Positions 19,308 through 29,396 of a stretch of 57,308 nucleotides of DNA are shown here, piece by piece. The position numbers were made by a program, and so were the translations under genes. Numbering within the stretch: position 1 is the stretch's first letter; each line of letters opens with the position of its first letter. Under the pieces are notes generated by a model. That model ran no database searches and was not told where the DNA came from. It worked only from the letters and a program-made list of their open reading frames with translations. The stretch comes from Pisolithus tinctorius (Eukaryota > Basidiomycota > Agaricomycetes > Boletales > Pisolithaceae), in contig JANFAH010000144.1 in NCBI GenBank assembly GCA_024663395.1, forward strand, positions 1 to 57,308, read 5' to 3'.

Positions 19308-22300
19308 ATTGACTCCGGTTGTGCAAACTTGGAGGCTCGTCTCAACACGTCTGCTCTTTCCAGTCCGAACTCTTTAACCCCATATGTCACCATAGAAAAC
19401 CCAGAAATACCTCGGCTTCGTACTTTAGTGGACTCCGGCTCCACCCATTGTTTTATAGATAATCAGTTTGTTAATCAACACTCGTTTACCCCTTACTCGG
19501 TCTCACCAATCCGACTCCGGCTCTTCGATGGAACGTCCACCTTCACCATAACCCAAGCAGTAGATGTCAATATCCGCTTCGCATCCGGCGATGTCACCCC
19601 AGTAACCCTGTATTTAGCCCCGTTGGATTCTGAGTGTAGAATAGTCCTCGGACATGACTGGCTCACCCGCTACAATCCGTTGATTGATTGGGTATTGGGC
19701 AGTCTAACATTCCGGACTCCTGCACAAGGAATGCCAACCCCGTCAACACCCCCTGTAAGCCCGGTCTCCACCGGCCTTCCTGACCCCGGTCCTAGTGACC
19801 AACCCGGCCTCGCGCCATCTGTACCGGTCTCCAACTCCCCAGCTCGCACCCCTCTGAAAGCCCCTCTTGTTTCCCTGATCAACACAGCTGCCTTTGTGCG
19901 CGCCTGCAAACTAGAAGGGTCCGTCCAATTCCAACTTCAGCTCCGCCCCTCGGACTCAGCTCAAGCCCGATTGGCCTCGGCTTCCCCTTCTCCGGCCTTA
20001 CCCAATGTACCGGAGGAGTACCACGACTTCGCTGATGTATTCAGCAAGGCCAAGGCCTCGGCACTCCCACCACACCGGGAGTACGACCTGAAAATAGAGC
20101 TTGAAGAAGGAACGACCCCGCCTCTTGGCACCATCTACTCGCTGTCTCCGGTCGAGCTGCAAGCTCTCCGGACCTTCATCGATGAAAACCTTACTACCGG
20201 ATTCATTCGGCCTACTTCCTCCCCTTATGCTGCACCGGTCCTCTTTGTCAAAAAGAAGGACGGCTCCCTCCGGCTTTGCGTAGACTTCTGCGGTCTGAAC
20301 AAAATCACTAAGAAGGATCGCTACCCACTCCCGCTCATCTCCGACCTGTTAGATTCACCAAGCCGAGCCAAGATCTACACTAAGATTGACCTTTGGCATG
20401 CCTACCATCTCGTCTGGATTGCCCCGGGCGATGAATGGAAGACCGCATTCCGGACTCGGTATGGATCTTACGAGTGGTTAGTAATGCCCTTCGGCCTCAC
20501 CAATGCCCCAGCCGCCTTCCAACGCTTTGTGAATACCATCTTCGCGGATATGTTGGATGTCTGCGTAGTCGTCTACTTAGATGACATCTTAATCTACTCC
20601 AGAGATAAGGAGTCTCACAAGCAGCATGTCCGAGAAGTCCTCTGCCGGCTTCGGCTTCACGGCCTTTATGCGAAGCCGGAGAAATGTGAGTTCCACTCGG
20701 ACTCGGTCGAATACCTCGGATTCCACCTCTCCCCTGCCGGCCTCACGATGTCCAAGGAAAAGGTCCAGACCATCTGCGACTGGCCTGAGCCTCACAAGGT
20801 CAAGGACATCCAATCCTTCCTCGGCTTCGCCAATTTCTACCACCGCTTTATCTTTAATTACTCGGACATCGTCGTACCGCTGACTCGGCTTACCCGCAAG
20901 GGGGCTCCTTGGAACTTCTCTGAGGAGTGCCGCCGATCATTCAACAACCTCATGGCCGCCTTCACCACCGCACCGGTCTTAACTCATTTCATCCCCGGGG
21001 TCCCTATCACCGTCGAGACCGACGCATCGGACTACGCCATCGCCGGCATTCTGTCTATTACTTGTGGCGACGGCCAGATACATCCAGTCGCATTCTACTC
21101 CCAGACTCTGACGGCCCCAGAATTGAATTATGATACTCACGACAAGGAATTGCTTGCTATATTCGAAGCATTCCAGACCTGGCACCACTACCTTGAGGGC
21201 TCGGCCTCACCGGTCGACATTGTAACCGACCACAAGAACCTCGAGTACTTCTCTACCTCTAAAGTACTCACCTGCCGCCAAGCTTGCTGGTCGGAATTCC
21301 TTTCTCAGTTTAATATGATCATCAGGTTCAGGCCCGGTAAGCTCGGGGCTAAGCCCGACGCCCTAACTAGACAATGGGACGTCTACCCCAAAGAGGGGGA
21401 TAGCGGCTATGCCCGAGTGAACCTGCAAAATCTGAGACTGGTCTTCACCCAGGAGCAACTAGCAGTCTCCCTCCGCACAACTTACCTAGAGTACCCGGTC
21501 TTACGAGCAGTTGCCTTAATGGATGTCGAGAAACTTCATAATGATATCCTGACCGCACTGCTGGACGACCCAGTCTCACAAATCCGTCTGTCCGACATGT
21601 CTGACCCCCGGTGGTCGGTAGATGACACCGGTTTCCTTCGCCTCGATGGAAGGATCTATGTGCCGGACTCAAACGACCTTCGCCTTAGGGTCTTGCGCCT
21701 CAAGCATGACCACCCCCTGTCTGGCCACTTCGGCCAAAATCGCACACTGGAACTCATTCAGCATGAGTACACCTGGCCCGGCCTCAGGACCTTCGTCAAG
21801 GACTATGTCTGGTCTTGCACGGCCTGCACTTGGGCTAAGGTTCCCTGCCATCGGCCTTACGGCCTCCTCAAGCAACTTCCGGTGCCAGAGAAGCCATGGA
21901 ACTCCATATCTATGGACTTCATTGAGCAACTCCCGGCCTCAACTGGCTTCACGGCCATCCTCGTTGTAGTTGACCGGCTTTCCAAGCAGGCCATATTCAT
22001 CCCCACCCACGACACCATCACGGCCCCAGAACTTGCCAGGTTATTCCTACTCCATGTCTTCTCGAAGCACGGAGTACCAGCCCATGTAACCTCAGACTGA
22101 GGTTCGGAGTTCGTGTCTCACTTCTTCCAGTCACTTGGTAAGGCCTTGGATATGCGCTTACATTTCACCTCGGGCTACCACCCCGAAGGTGATGGCCAGA
22201 CCGAAAGGACCAACCAGACCCTAGAACAATACCTCCGAGTGTACTGCAACTACCAGCAGGACAACTGGGCCGACCTATTACCCTTGGCCAAGTTCGCTTA

Positions 22301-22985
22301 TAACAATGCCCCTAGTGCTACTACCGGTGTTTCACCCTTCTTCGCCAATAAGGGCTATCACCCTAACATCTCGGTATACCCAGAGCGCGATCTCACCTCC
22401 ACTCGGGCTCGCGATTATGCAGTCGACCTAGACTCACTGCACCAGTTCCTACGTGAGGAGATGACCCTCGCACAACAGCGCTACCAAGGACCGGCCGATG
22501 CCAAACGCATGCTGGCTCCGGACTTCAAGGTCGGTGACCAAGTATATGTCAAAGCTAAATACTTCTGGTCTACTCGGCCTTCCAAGAAGCTCTCGGAAAA
22601 AAATCTTGGACCGTACCCGGTCATAGCTCAGGCCGGTACCCACTCATTCACACTGTGCCTGCCAGACTCAATGTGCACGGTACATCCGGTCTTCCACGTC
22701 TCCCAACTCGAACCGGCCGTCCCTAATACCATCCCGAACCGGACTCAACCACCACCCCCACCAGTCGAAGTTGATGGTGACCTAGAGTTCGAGGTAGCAG
22801 AGATCCTCGACTCTAAGGTCGACCAGCATCGCCGGTGTTGGCTTCAATACTTAGTCCGGTGGACCGGCTACGAGGGGACCGATGAAGAAACTACTTGGGT
22901 ACTTGCCACTGAACTAGACAATGCCTCTGAACTCGTACAAGAGTTCCACTCCCGCTACCCCGCTAAACCCGGCCCATACCAGTGA
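19266..22985 (+). pseudogene. pol: Pol of element B (protease-RT-RNase H-integrase-chromodomain), one in-frame stop
   Basis: A polyprotein read by -1 frameshift. The protease motif LVDSGSTHCF is near 19425. RT has YLDD at 20574-20585, and RNase H has TDASDY near 21020. The integrase zinc domain (H-X-H...C-X2-C) is near 21700-21840, and the catalytic core has MDFIEQ near 21913. The chromodomain is at about 22785-22960 (YLVRWTGYEG). The only interruption is TGA at 22098-22100, in the S-D-R-G motif right after the second catalytic Asp. CGA to TGA is a CpG transition, and downstream sequence stays in frame with the Glu of GQTERTNQ. Otherwise it looks nearly functional. Confidence 0.93.
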
Positions 22986-23167
22986 GGACCGGTCTCAACC
23001 GGCCTCGATTTTCTGTTCTGTTCTCTATCGGTATATAGTTCCTCTTGATTTCTTACTTACTTTGTTTTCTCGTTCTTGTCTTCTCTTACTGTACTATAGA
23101 GGACCGGACACCGGACACCGGACGTGACAATTCACAGGAAGAACAACAAAGGCACTACGCTACGATC
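22986..23167. other. Spacer between convergent pol and antisense gene
   Basis: About 180 bp between the pol stop and the antisense stop. It contains repeated CCGGACA / CCGGTC words (23101-23125) and would include the antisense gene's 3' end. No reading frame of its own. Confidence 0.5.
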
Positions 23168-24223
23168 CTACTCGGCCATATTCTCATCCTCCCCCTCGGA
23201 CTCCTCCTCCTCATTTTTGCTGTGGGCCTTCATCCACTCGGCCTCCTCGTGCAACTCATCGGAGTCGAGCTCGGATGAGCCCGAGTCTGAGGGCGAGACT
23301 GCCACACCAAAGCCGTACGACTCGAGAGCGTCGGCGATGCGGCCTGAGTTTTCGACCGCGGTCTCGTGAAGTTCGAAGAGGCTGGCCAAATTGTTGGCAA
23401 TCAGCCCCGCGGCCTCGATCAGTCGCTCGAGCTTGTTTTCCAAACCCGAGTACCTTTCGGTGCCGGCCTCCCTCAGCCCACTCCCTCCGGCCTCGGGCTC
23501 GTTGATCTCCAACACCTCAACCGCTTTCGACTTTGCCCGCTTCTTCTGGCTCGGCCCGGGCTCTGGCGTCTCTTCGTCAGCCTTCCGCTTCTTCCCTTTG
23601 TCGGCCTTGATCTTGGGACCGGCCTCGGTGTCCTTCCCATCTCCTGGCCACCGGCACTTGCCCTTCGATAGGTTGCACCGCACACAGGCAACGCGCTTCT
23701 TGTTGCCATCTACGACAAACTCGCAGACGACTTGAGCGTGGGCGCAGCGAGTACAGCTGAAAAGGAGGTTAGAAGACAAACGCGCACCAGATCAAAAATA
23801 TACTCACCCGGGGACCATTACCACCCGTTTCACTTCACCCCCGGCCTCACCACTAGCACCGGCCTCATCACCCTTGCTGGTCGTGGCCTTACGCTTACGC
23901 TCGGCCTCCCGTTTCTCCTCCTCTTCGTGCACCTTCTTCTCCTCGGCCTCCCTCTCTGTTCTCTCGGCCTCAGCTCTCTCCCGCGCTGCCCTCTCGGCTT
24001 CGGCCTGCTCCCTCGCCGCCCTCTCGGCCTCAAGCCACGCCTGTTCCACCCGCCGGGCTTGTTCAGCCGCCTTTCGTCTCTTCCTTTCTTTCGCCTTCGC
24101 TCTCATCACCTCCTCCTCATCGTCGGTGTCGTATCTGATGTTGTCATCAGGGACTTGGGCCCAGTCGACGACGACTTGGCCTTCGCTGTTGTTGGCGGCG
24201 TCGATCGGTCTGGAGTCGGACAT
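23168..24223 (-). CDS. Antisense spliced gene inside element B: Zn2Cys6-type coiled-coil protein
   Basis: Exon 1 is 24223-23808 and exon 2 is 23756-23168, with a 51 nt intron. The donor is GTGAGT, there is a CTAAC branch site, and the acceptor is TTTTCAG. The joined frame is exactly 1005 nt, 334 residues, with no stop. Residues 38-113 are a highly charged coiled coil with AEAERAARE repeats. Cys140, 143, 150, 163, 166 and 173 follow C-X2-C-X6-C-X12-C-X2-C-X6-C, the fungal Zn2Cys6 pattern. The first Cys comes directly after the splice junction. Two basic clusters (187-197, 210-216) suggest nuclear import. A second coil spans 244-285 and the tail is acidic. Probable role: nuclear DNA-binding factor; target unknown. 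The ATG is 121 bp from the 3' LTR, so that LTR may supply its promoter. Element C lacks it. Confidence 0.82.
23757..23807 (-). other. Intron of the antisense gene
   Basis: 51 nt on the minus strand: 5' GTGAGTATA, internal TTCTAACC, 3' CCTTTTCAG. Length and signals are typical of basidiomycete introns. Splicing joins phase 2 to phase 2 and creates the G-C-T-R-C start of the zinc cluster. Confidence 0.85.
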
Positions 24224-24330
24224 GATGAAAAGAATGAGAATGAAAGATGCAAAGAGCTTAGCGGGCCACAAGTATCAATTTTTCGAACTCAGCCTGCCAC
24301 TCTCGCAGGGGTCTCATGGGTTCGACCCCT

Positions 24331-24343
24331 AAGAGGGGGATAC
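24331..24343 (+). other. Polypurine tract of element B
   Basis: AAGAGGGGGATAC directly upstream of the 3' LTR. Its position after the antisense gene shows the gene is replicated as part of the element. Confidence 0.8.
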
Positions 24344-24870
24344 TGTCATAGTCATGCCTCGACTCCGGCCGGACTCGGCCTCGCACTCACTCAGTCCGGC
24401 CTCGGCCTCACTTGTCCCGTATCTCCAGTTGGTCTAGCACAGTAGACACTGCTTTGCAGTGTCTGTCATTTCGGTTAAGTCCTGTCCCCAGTCTTGTCCC
24501 CGGTCCACTCTGTCCCGGTCTCCATTACCTTAGTCATACGTTACTAATACCTGTCTTACCAATCCTCTTAGCAATCCTTGCGAGACCGGTATTACCGGTC
24601 TCCGTACTATAGTTACTTCTAGTATATAAACTCGTAGGTACTCGGCCTGTAGACCCTAGTCTGAAATCAACTAAGTCACCTCTGATAACTCCGTCTCGGC
24701 CTCGGACTCAGACTGAGACCCACGCAAGGGAATAGCGCTGTACCCTCAGTCGCTAAGTCCAAACAGTCCACCCACCCGTGCCTTCGTCTTTACCTCTGAT
24801 CCCGACCCCTCGGCCTCACGCCCGCCTCGGTCTCCGGTCCGGTCTCAACCCGGACATCCCGTACTTGACA
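24344..24870 (+). repeat. 3' LTR of element B
   Basis: 527 bp partner of 17313-17839, followed by ATCAG (24871-24875). Confidence 0.93.
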
Positions 24871-24875
24871 ATCAG

Positions 24876-26475
24876 GTCTTGCACAAGCATCTTTGATCAT
24901 GATGGGATCTGTCCCTTCTAGCTCTGCAGTCCCAGCAACCAAGGCAAAAACTTCTTTGTCATCTTCATCCATCACCCCCATCATGCCCAGGTTTGCTGTC
25001 TCTCTATTCTCCTCTTGTTGTGAGCCTGGTTGTATTCCTCAAGGTAGTGGTAGTGTAGGTAGTGAGATTTGTCCATTGTATGTACCCTCACCCTCATGCA
25101 GATGCCATACATATGCTGACTCGATGCATGTTCGACCAGAGTGACAGGTGAGTGCTGCAGGTTCAAACCTTAGTCCAAGGTGGTCAATTTGTGTACTTGG
25201 TGTCATAGGTGCACTTTCTGTGGTTTGTATGGCATGTTGATTGCTTTTACCAGGTACAGGTGAGGTGGATGATGCTCCCTCATCATCTGTGATGTATTTC
25301 TCCCCCTCAAGCTGCATGCCAATGGGAATGGTGACCTCTTGCGAGCTGAATCGGACATCTTGTTCGACACCCACATGTTGTGAGTCCTCAAAATAAATTC
25401 TGTGCACATTTGTGTCCTTATCGAAGCCCACCCAGCAACCATCTTTTGCATGCATGTCTAGTTTCAAACCATCTGCTGTGTGGAGTTTGATATGGCAGCC
25501 CCAGATTGGTAGATTAGATAGATCTGGTTTCTTTTTATACAGCATTTTGCAGGGTGTTGTTTTGTCAAGTGCATGGGTAGAGGTTTGGTTCTTTAACCAG
25601 TTCACATGCATTATGGCTTCTCCCCATAGCAACTTTGGGAGGCTGCTTTCATTTAGCATGGCATGTACACATTCAACAAGTGTGTGGTTCAGCCTTTCAG
25701 CAACACCATTATGCTGTGGTGTATCATGCACTGTGAGCTTCCTCTCTGTTCCTCTTAGCCCAAGATGACATGAAAACTCTTTGCTTAGGAATTCCCCACC
25801 CTGGTCCAAGTGAAGCCTTTTAACCTTTGTGTTGAACTGTGTCAGCAGCCAGGCTTCATACTTCTGGTAGGACTTAAAGGTTTTGTCCTTTGACTTCAAG
25901 AGGTACAGGCTTGTAAAGCAAGTATGGTCATCAGTGTATGACATGAAATACTGACTCCTTGCATTTGTTTGGACAGGGGATGGTCCCCATAAGTCCATAT
26001 GGGTTTCATCACCAGCCTTGTCTCAGCATGGGGGGTCTTGGATTTTTCCTATTGGTTTTTGGGTTGCCTTGGCATACTCATATGCATCGCAAGATTCAAT
26101 TGTTGCATGGGAAGGGTCTAGGCTTATTCTGGTTACAATGCCATCCTTTAGCATTTGTTTAATAGTGTCTGGTGATATATGGCCAAGCCACACATGGATA
26201 TCTTCCATGGTAAGGGTTACTCTTGAGTTGGCCAAGCCCATGTAAACCTTCTGTGTGGCTTTGGTTGTATAGAGGCCACTGCTGACTGGTACTTCCCCAA
26301 GGAATTTCTTTTGTCTGTTAAAGATCTTGCAGCACGAGTCACAGAAGAGTATGGCATATCCACTTGCATCCAGGCAGCTAATGGATACCAGGGTCATGCC
26401 AATCTTACATGTATGCAGAACATCCTTCAAGAGGATACAAGTGGGCAAGTTGCCATTTGGTAGGGCTATGTACAC
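24876..26475 (-). pseudogene. pol: Copia pol fragment: integrase region, minus strand
   Basis: The reverse complement continues from gag: an integrase zinc domain (26475-26023) with its second C-X2-C changed to C-X2-Y, then the core (25998-25039) with MDLWGPSPVQ, LHLDQGGEFLSKEF and HNGVAERLNHTL, the D-D-E motifs. The linker to RT runs to 24876 and continues at 17312. It is most similar in layout to the complete copia at 51583-56653. Frame breaks and missing zinc ligands show decay. Confidence 0.85.
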
Positions 26476-26542
26476 ATCTCCTTTTCCAATGGCTTCAAAG
26501 GTTCATTTGTCCACTGCAGTAATGGGTTTGGGAGTGATGGGC

Positions 26543-27619
26543 TTATAGTTGACAAAGTTTTCCTTGTATGACAACATGTGATGAGAGGCTCTGGAGTTGT
26601 ATAGTGTAGTGTAGCTCAGGTGGTCTCATGTACACACTAGTAGTGAATGTCTCTGGGGATGGTTGAGCTTTGTCAGCCTCAGCTTCATAGCTGTCATTGA
26701 TATGTGCAAGCCATACCCCATCTGGGTCATTCCTGCTGTTGTCCTTAGCCACCACTGCACACTCTTTTTGCTTCCCTTTGTTTGGAGACTTCCCTCCACT
26801 TTGTGAGTCATCCCCACTTGACCTGCATTCATGAGCTTGGTGCCCACATTTTCCCCATTTGTAGCAAGTTCCAGAAAACTTCTTCTGCTTTCCTCCAGCT
26901 GAGTATGCTGCATCATCTGCATCACTAGACTTCTTCTGCTTTGTGGCATGGCAGTCATACTCATCTTGTACTGCATCCATGAGAGTCACAGTTGTTAGGG
27001 AAGTGGAGGTGGAAACTTTTGCAAGTGTGGACATTGCTCCAATGACAGAGTCATAAGAGCTTGGGAGGGATGTCATGACCATAGCCATGTAGCTTTTGTC
27101 TGTTGGGGCTTGGCCCATTGAGGCAAGTTGTTTGTTTAGTTGCTGCATTTTGTCAAAGTGTTCCCTGACATTTCCCTTCTCCATGCATCTTATAGTTTGG
27201 AGCTTCTTCAGCAGTTCAACCAATACAACACAAGAGCACTTCGCAAAGTGATTGGATAGGTATGTCCAGATGTCAAGTGCAGTAGCCAGACTCTGTATTT
27301 GGATGAATAGTGTATCAGGGATTGTGCCAGCAATTTGTTGCTTGATGATGGCTTGGCCAAGCCTCCATTCTTTTAGGGTAGCTTGGAAGTTTGTCACTTC
27401 CCTTTTCTCCTCTGTGGAGATAGGTATCCAGCTTTTGCTCCAGTTTGCTAGTGTCTTGGGGTTGACTGGCATTGTCTCAGTACCATCTATGTACCCAAGC
27501 AGCCCACAAGCATCCAAAGACCAAATTAGCCTGTCCTTGTATGTTACCCAGTTCTCTCCATCTGCCAAGAGCTTTGGGACCTTAAGGAAATCATCTCTGA
27601 GCTTGGATGTGAACAACAT
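26543..27619 (-). pseudogene. gag: Copia Gag, minus strand
   Basis: A frame of 358 residues starting at ATG 27619. Copia-type gag (UBN2-like) with the motifs GLLGYIDGT, ELLKKLQTIRCMEKG and LPSSYDSVIGAM. The zinc knuckle reads CYKWGKCGHQAHEC: the second Cys is replaced by Trp, so zinc binding should fail. The following NDPDGVWLAH matches the complete copia (DGVWLAHP). The frame ends before the protease motif. Confidence 0.85.
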
Positions 27620-27650
27620 GTTGCTACAAGTTCCCAGTTAGTGAGCACTG

Positions 27651-27662
27651 GGGCTCATAACC
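27651..27662 (-). other. Copia PBS, initiator tRNA-Met anticodon-arm type
   Basis: The minus strand reads GGTTATGAGCCC directly after the LTR end ...TCTACA. It is complementary to GGGCTCATAACC, the anticodon arm of eukaryotic initiator tRNA-Met as I recall it. The complete copia has the same PBS at 51874-51885. Confidence 0.75.
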
Positions 27663-28028
27663 TGTAGAATATATACTACAGGACTATTATGTGAAGTACA
27701 GGTTTACCCTTGGGTGACCAGGCTTCAAGACCAGGTGACAGGGGCTTAAGTCCGAGTGGCTAAAGTCAAGGCCAGGAGACAGGGGCCAAGTCCGGTGTCA
27801 CACACCAAAGGTGTTGTGGACATGGTTACAGTTGACTCTGCCTAACTTGTCAATGAGTTGCGCACAATGCCCAAGCATGCAGATGAAGACTAAAGGCCTC
27901 ATGTGTAGAAAGACTGTTGGACGTTAACAGTCATCCTTCGCACAAGAATGAGTCATCAATGCTAAAGAGAAAAGAGGAAGTGAGTTAAGCACACGTTAAA
28001 GGTTTTTAGCGCCCATGTACGGCATTCC

Positions 28029-28741
28029 TGTCAAGTCCGGGCCTACTCCGACCAACTCCGACGCTATATAAGGTCTAGAGAGGGGTTCAGAAGCAAGTCC
28101 GACACAGAAGAACAGAACTCCGACTAGCAGAGTGTCGGCAGGAACGAAGACCGCCGAGACAAAGGTGGAGCGGAGTGAGGGCGTCAGGTTTAGCTCATGC
28201 GCTACCCCCTTGCACGATCTCAGCCCTCGTATTTCAGAGGGAGAGTACAGATGGAGAGTCAGAGACAAGTCCGACAGACAGAAGACGGAGTCAGGAGGAG
28301 TAGGAACTAAGTTGATATTCATACTAAAGAACAGCGGAGTACAGTACATGCTTTTATACTGTTATGGAGGTACAGTAATCGGAATCGGAACTGACATACA
28401 GAGACTCATAAATTTTCAAGTAAAATTTCCTGGACAATGAATGAAGGGTAGACAGAGGACATACGAACGGGTAACACAGAACATCCAGAAAAGGAAATAG
28501 TCCAGGCGCTGGACCATGCGGTGAGCGCGCTGCAGAGTACCTGACTGTGAAGGTAGTCACATGCCCCTCAGAGAACGGACCGCTCAGTCCGGTAGGAGAG
28601 TAACACAAGTCCGACAGCAGTCGGAGCAGAGATGGTTCGTAAACAGCAGACATTGGGCGGAGTTGGTGCGGAGTGAGTGAACAACCGGTGGAGTAGGGTG
28701 CAGAGTGTATAGGGACTTATAATGAACGCACGGTTGTGACA
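28029..28741 (-). mobile_element. Solo LTR, TSD ATTCC, innermost of three nested LTRs
   Basis: 713 bp TGTCAAGTCCGGG...GTTGTGACA between ATTCC at 28024-28028 and 28742-28746. Same family as 12551-13285 but richer in CpG, so younger. Reversed, it carries AGTATGAATATCAAC (28311-28325). It splits the ORF of the 1.8 kb LTR near its fourth codon. Confidence 0.9.
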
Positions 28742-29396
28742 ATTCCGGTTTTCGTCATATCTCCACCGTTTCCAAAGATATTGACTCCATTCCCACACTT
28801 GCTTAAAGTGCTCAGCCCCACGATTCTTCCTTCCAGGTTTGGAGAGGATCCTCGCACCCTGCGCATTTCTACAGCACTCCATCCATCAGATGCTCATTTT
28901 GCTAAGTCCATCAATCATGACCACCTCTTCATCAGTCATCTCACTTGTCTCATTTGCCAGAGACAATGGCTACATATATCTGCCAGGTGTTCCCACCAGC
29001 TTCCATCCTGAAGCCCCATGGTTCATCCCGTCATTGTCAGCCCCATCTCATCCCATGCAGCTTGGTCAGCATGTTCTCCTTGTCAGTATGACTTCCAGAA
29101 GGACATTCTTTGGTCACCTCAGGTCTGTCACTCAGTTAGAAAGGTCTTATGTGGTCGTTTCAGTCTCCCTGGTTGATGAAGCATATGGATCGTTCCTCCC
29201 TGCTCCCTGCACTGTCTTTATTCCAGTCTCATCCATCATTCTTCCTGCATTGCGACAGCTGCAGTATAATCTACTGTCCTCCAGCCTCCCTGATCACATT
29301 CATGATGAGTATGACATGCATCTTGCCTTCTTACTGCAAGATTCAGCAGAAGACGTCCCCCCTTCTCCTCCTCCTCCATCAGAGCCCTGCCCATGA
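28742..29396 (+). pseudogene. ORF inside the 1.8 kb LTR, diverged copy (one frameshift)
   Basis: Frames 28742-28925 and 28923-29396 together match the protein of 10076-10738. A +1 base near 28905-28917 breaks the frame between FAKS and MTTSSS. Where the left copy has TGA, this one has CGA. The lesion differs between copies, so both descend from an intact ORF. It ends Pro-rich. Confidence 0.55.

Larger units (their letters stand above)
17313..24870 (+). mobile_element. Ty3/gypsy chromovirus, element B, carrying an antisense gene
   Basis: 7558 bp with two 527 bp LTRs (TGTCATAGTCATGCC...ACTTGACA) and TSD ATCAG. It has gag, a -1 frameshift signal, pol with one nonsense codon, and an extra 1.3 kb between pol and the 3' LTR holding a spliced antisense gene. 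The LTRs differ at roughly nine or ten sites, nearly all CpG transitions, so the insertion is fairly young. It sits inside the minus-strand copia pol. Coding and LTR sequence is rich in CGGCCTC- and CCGGTCTC-type words. Confidence 0.95.

Noticed and set aside
22986..24343. Possibility that the antisense gene is a host gene caught between two elements
   Set aside because: The polypurine tract and 3' LTR lie beyond it and the target duplication encloses the whole unit, so it is inside the element.
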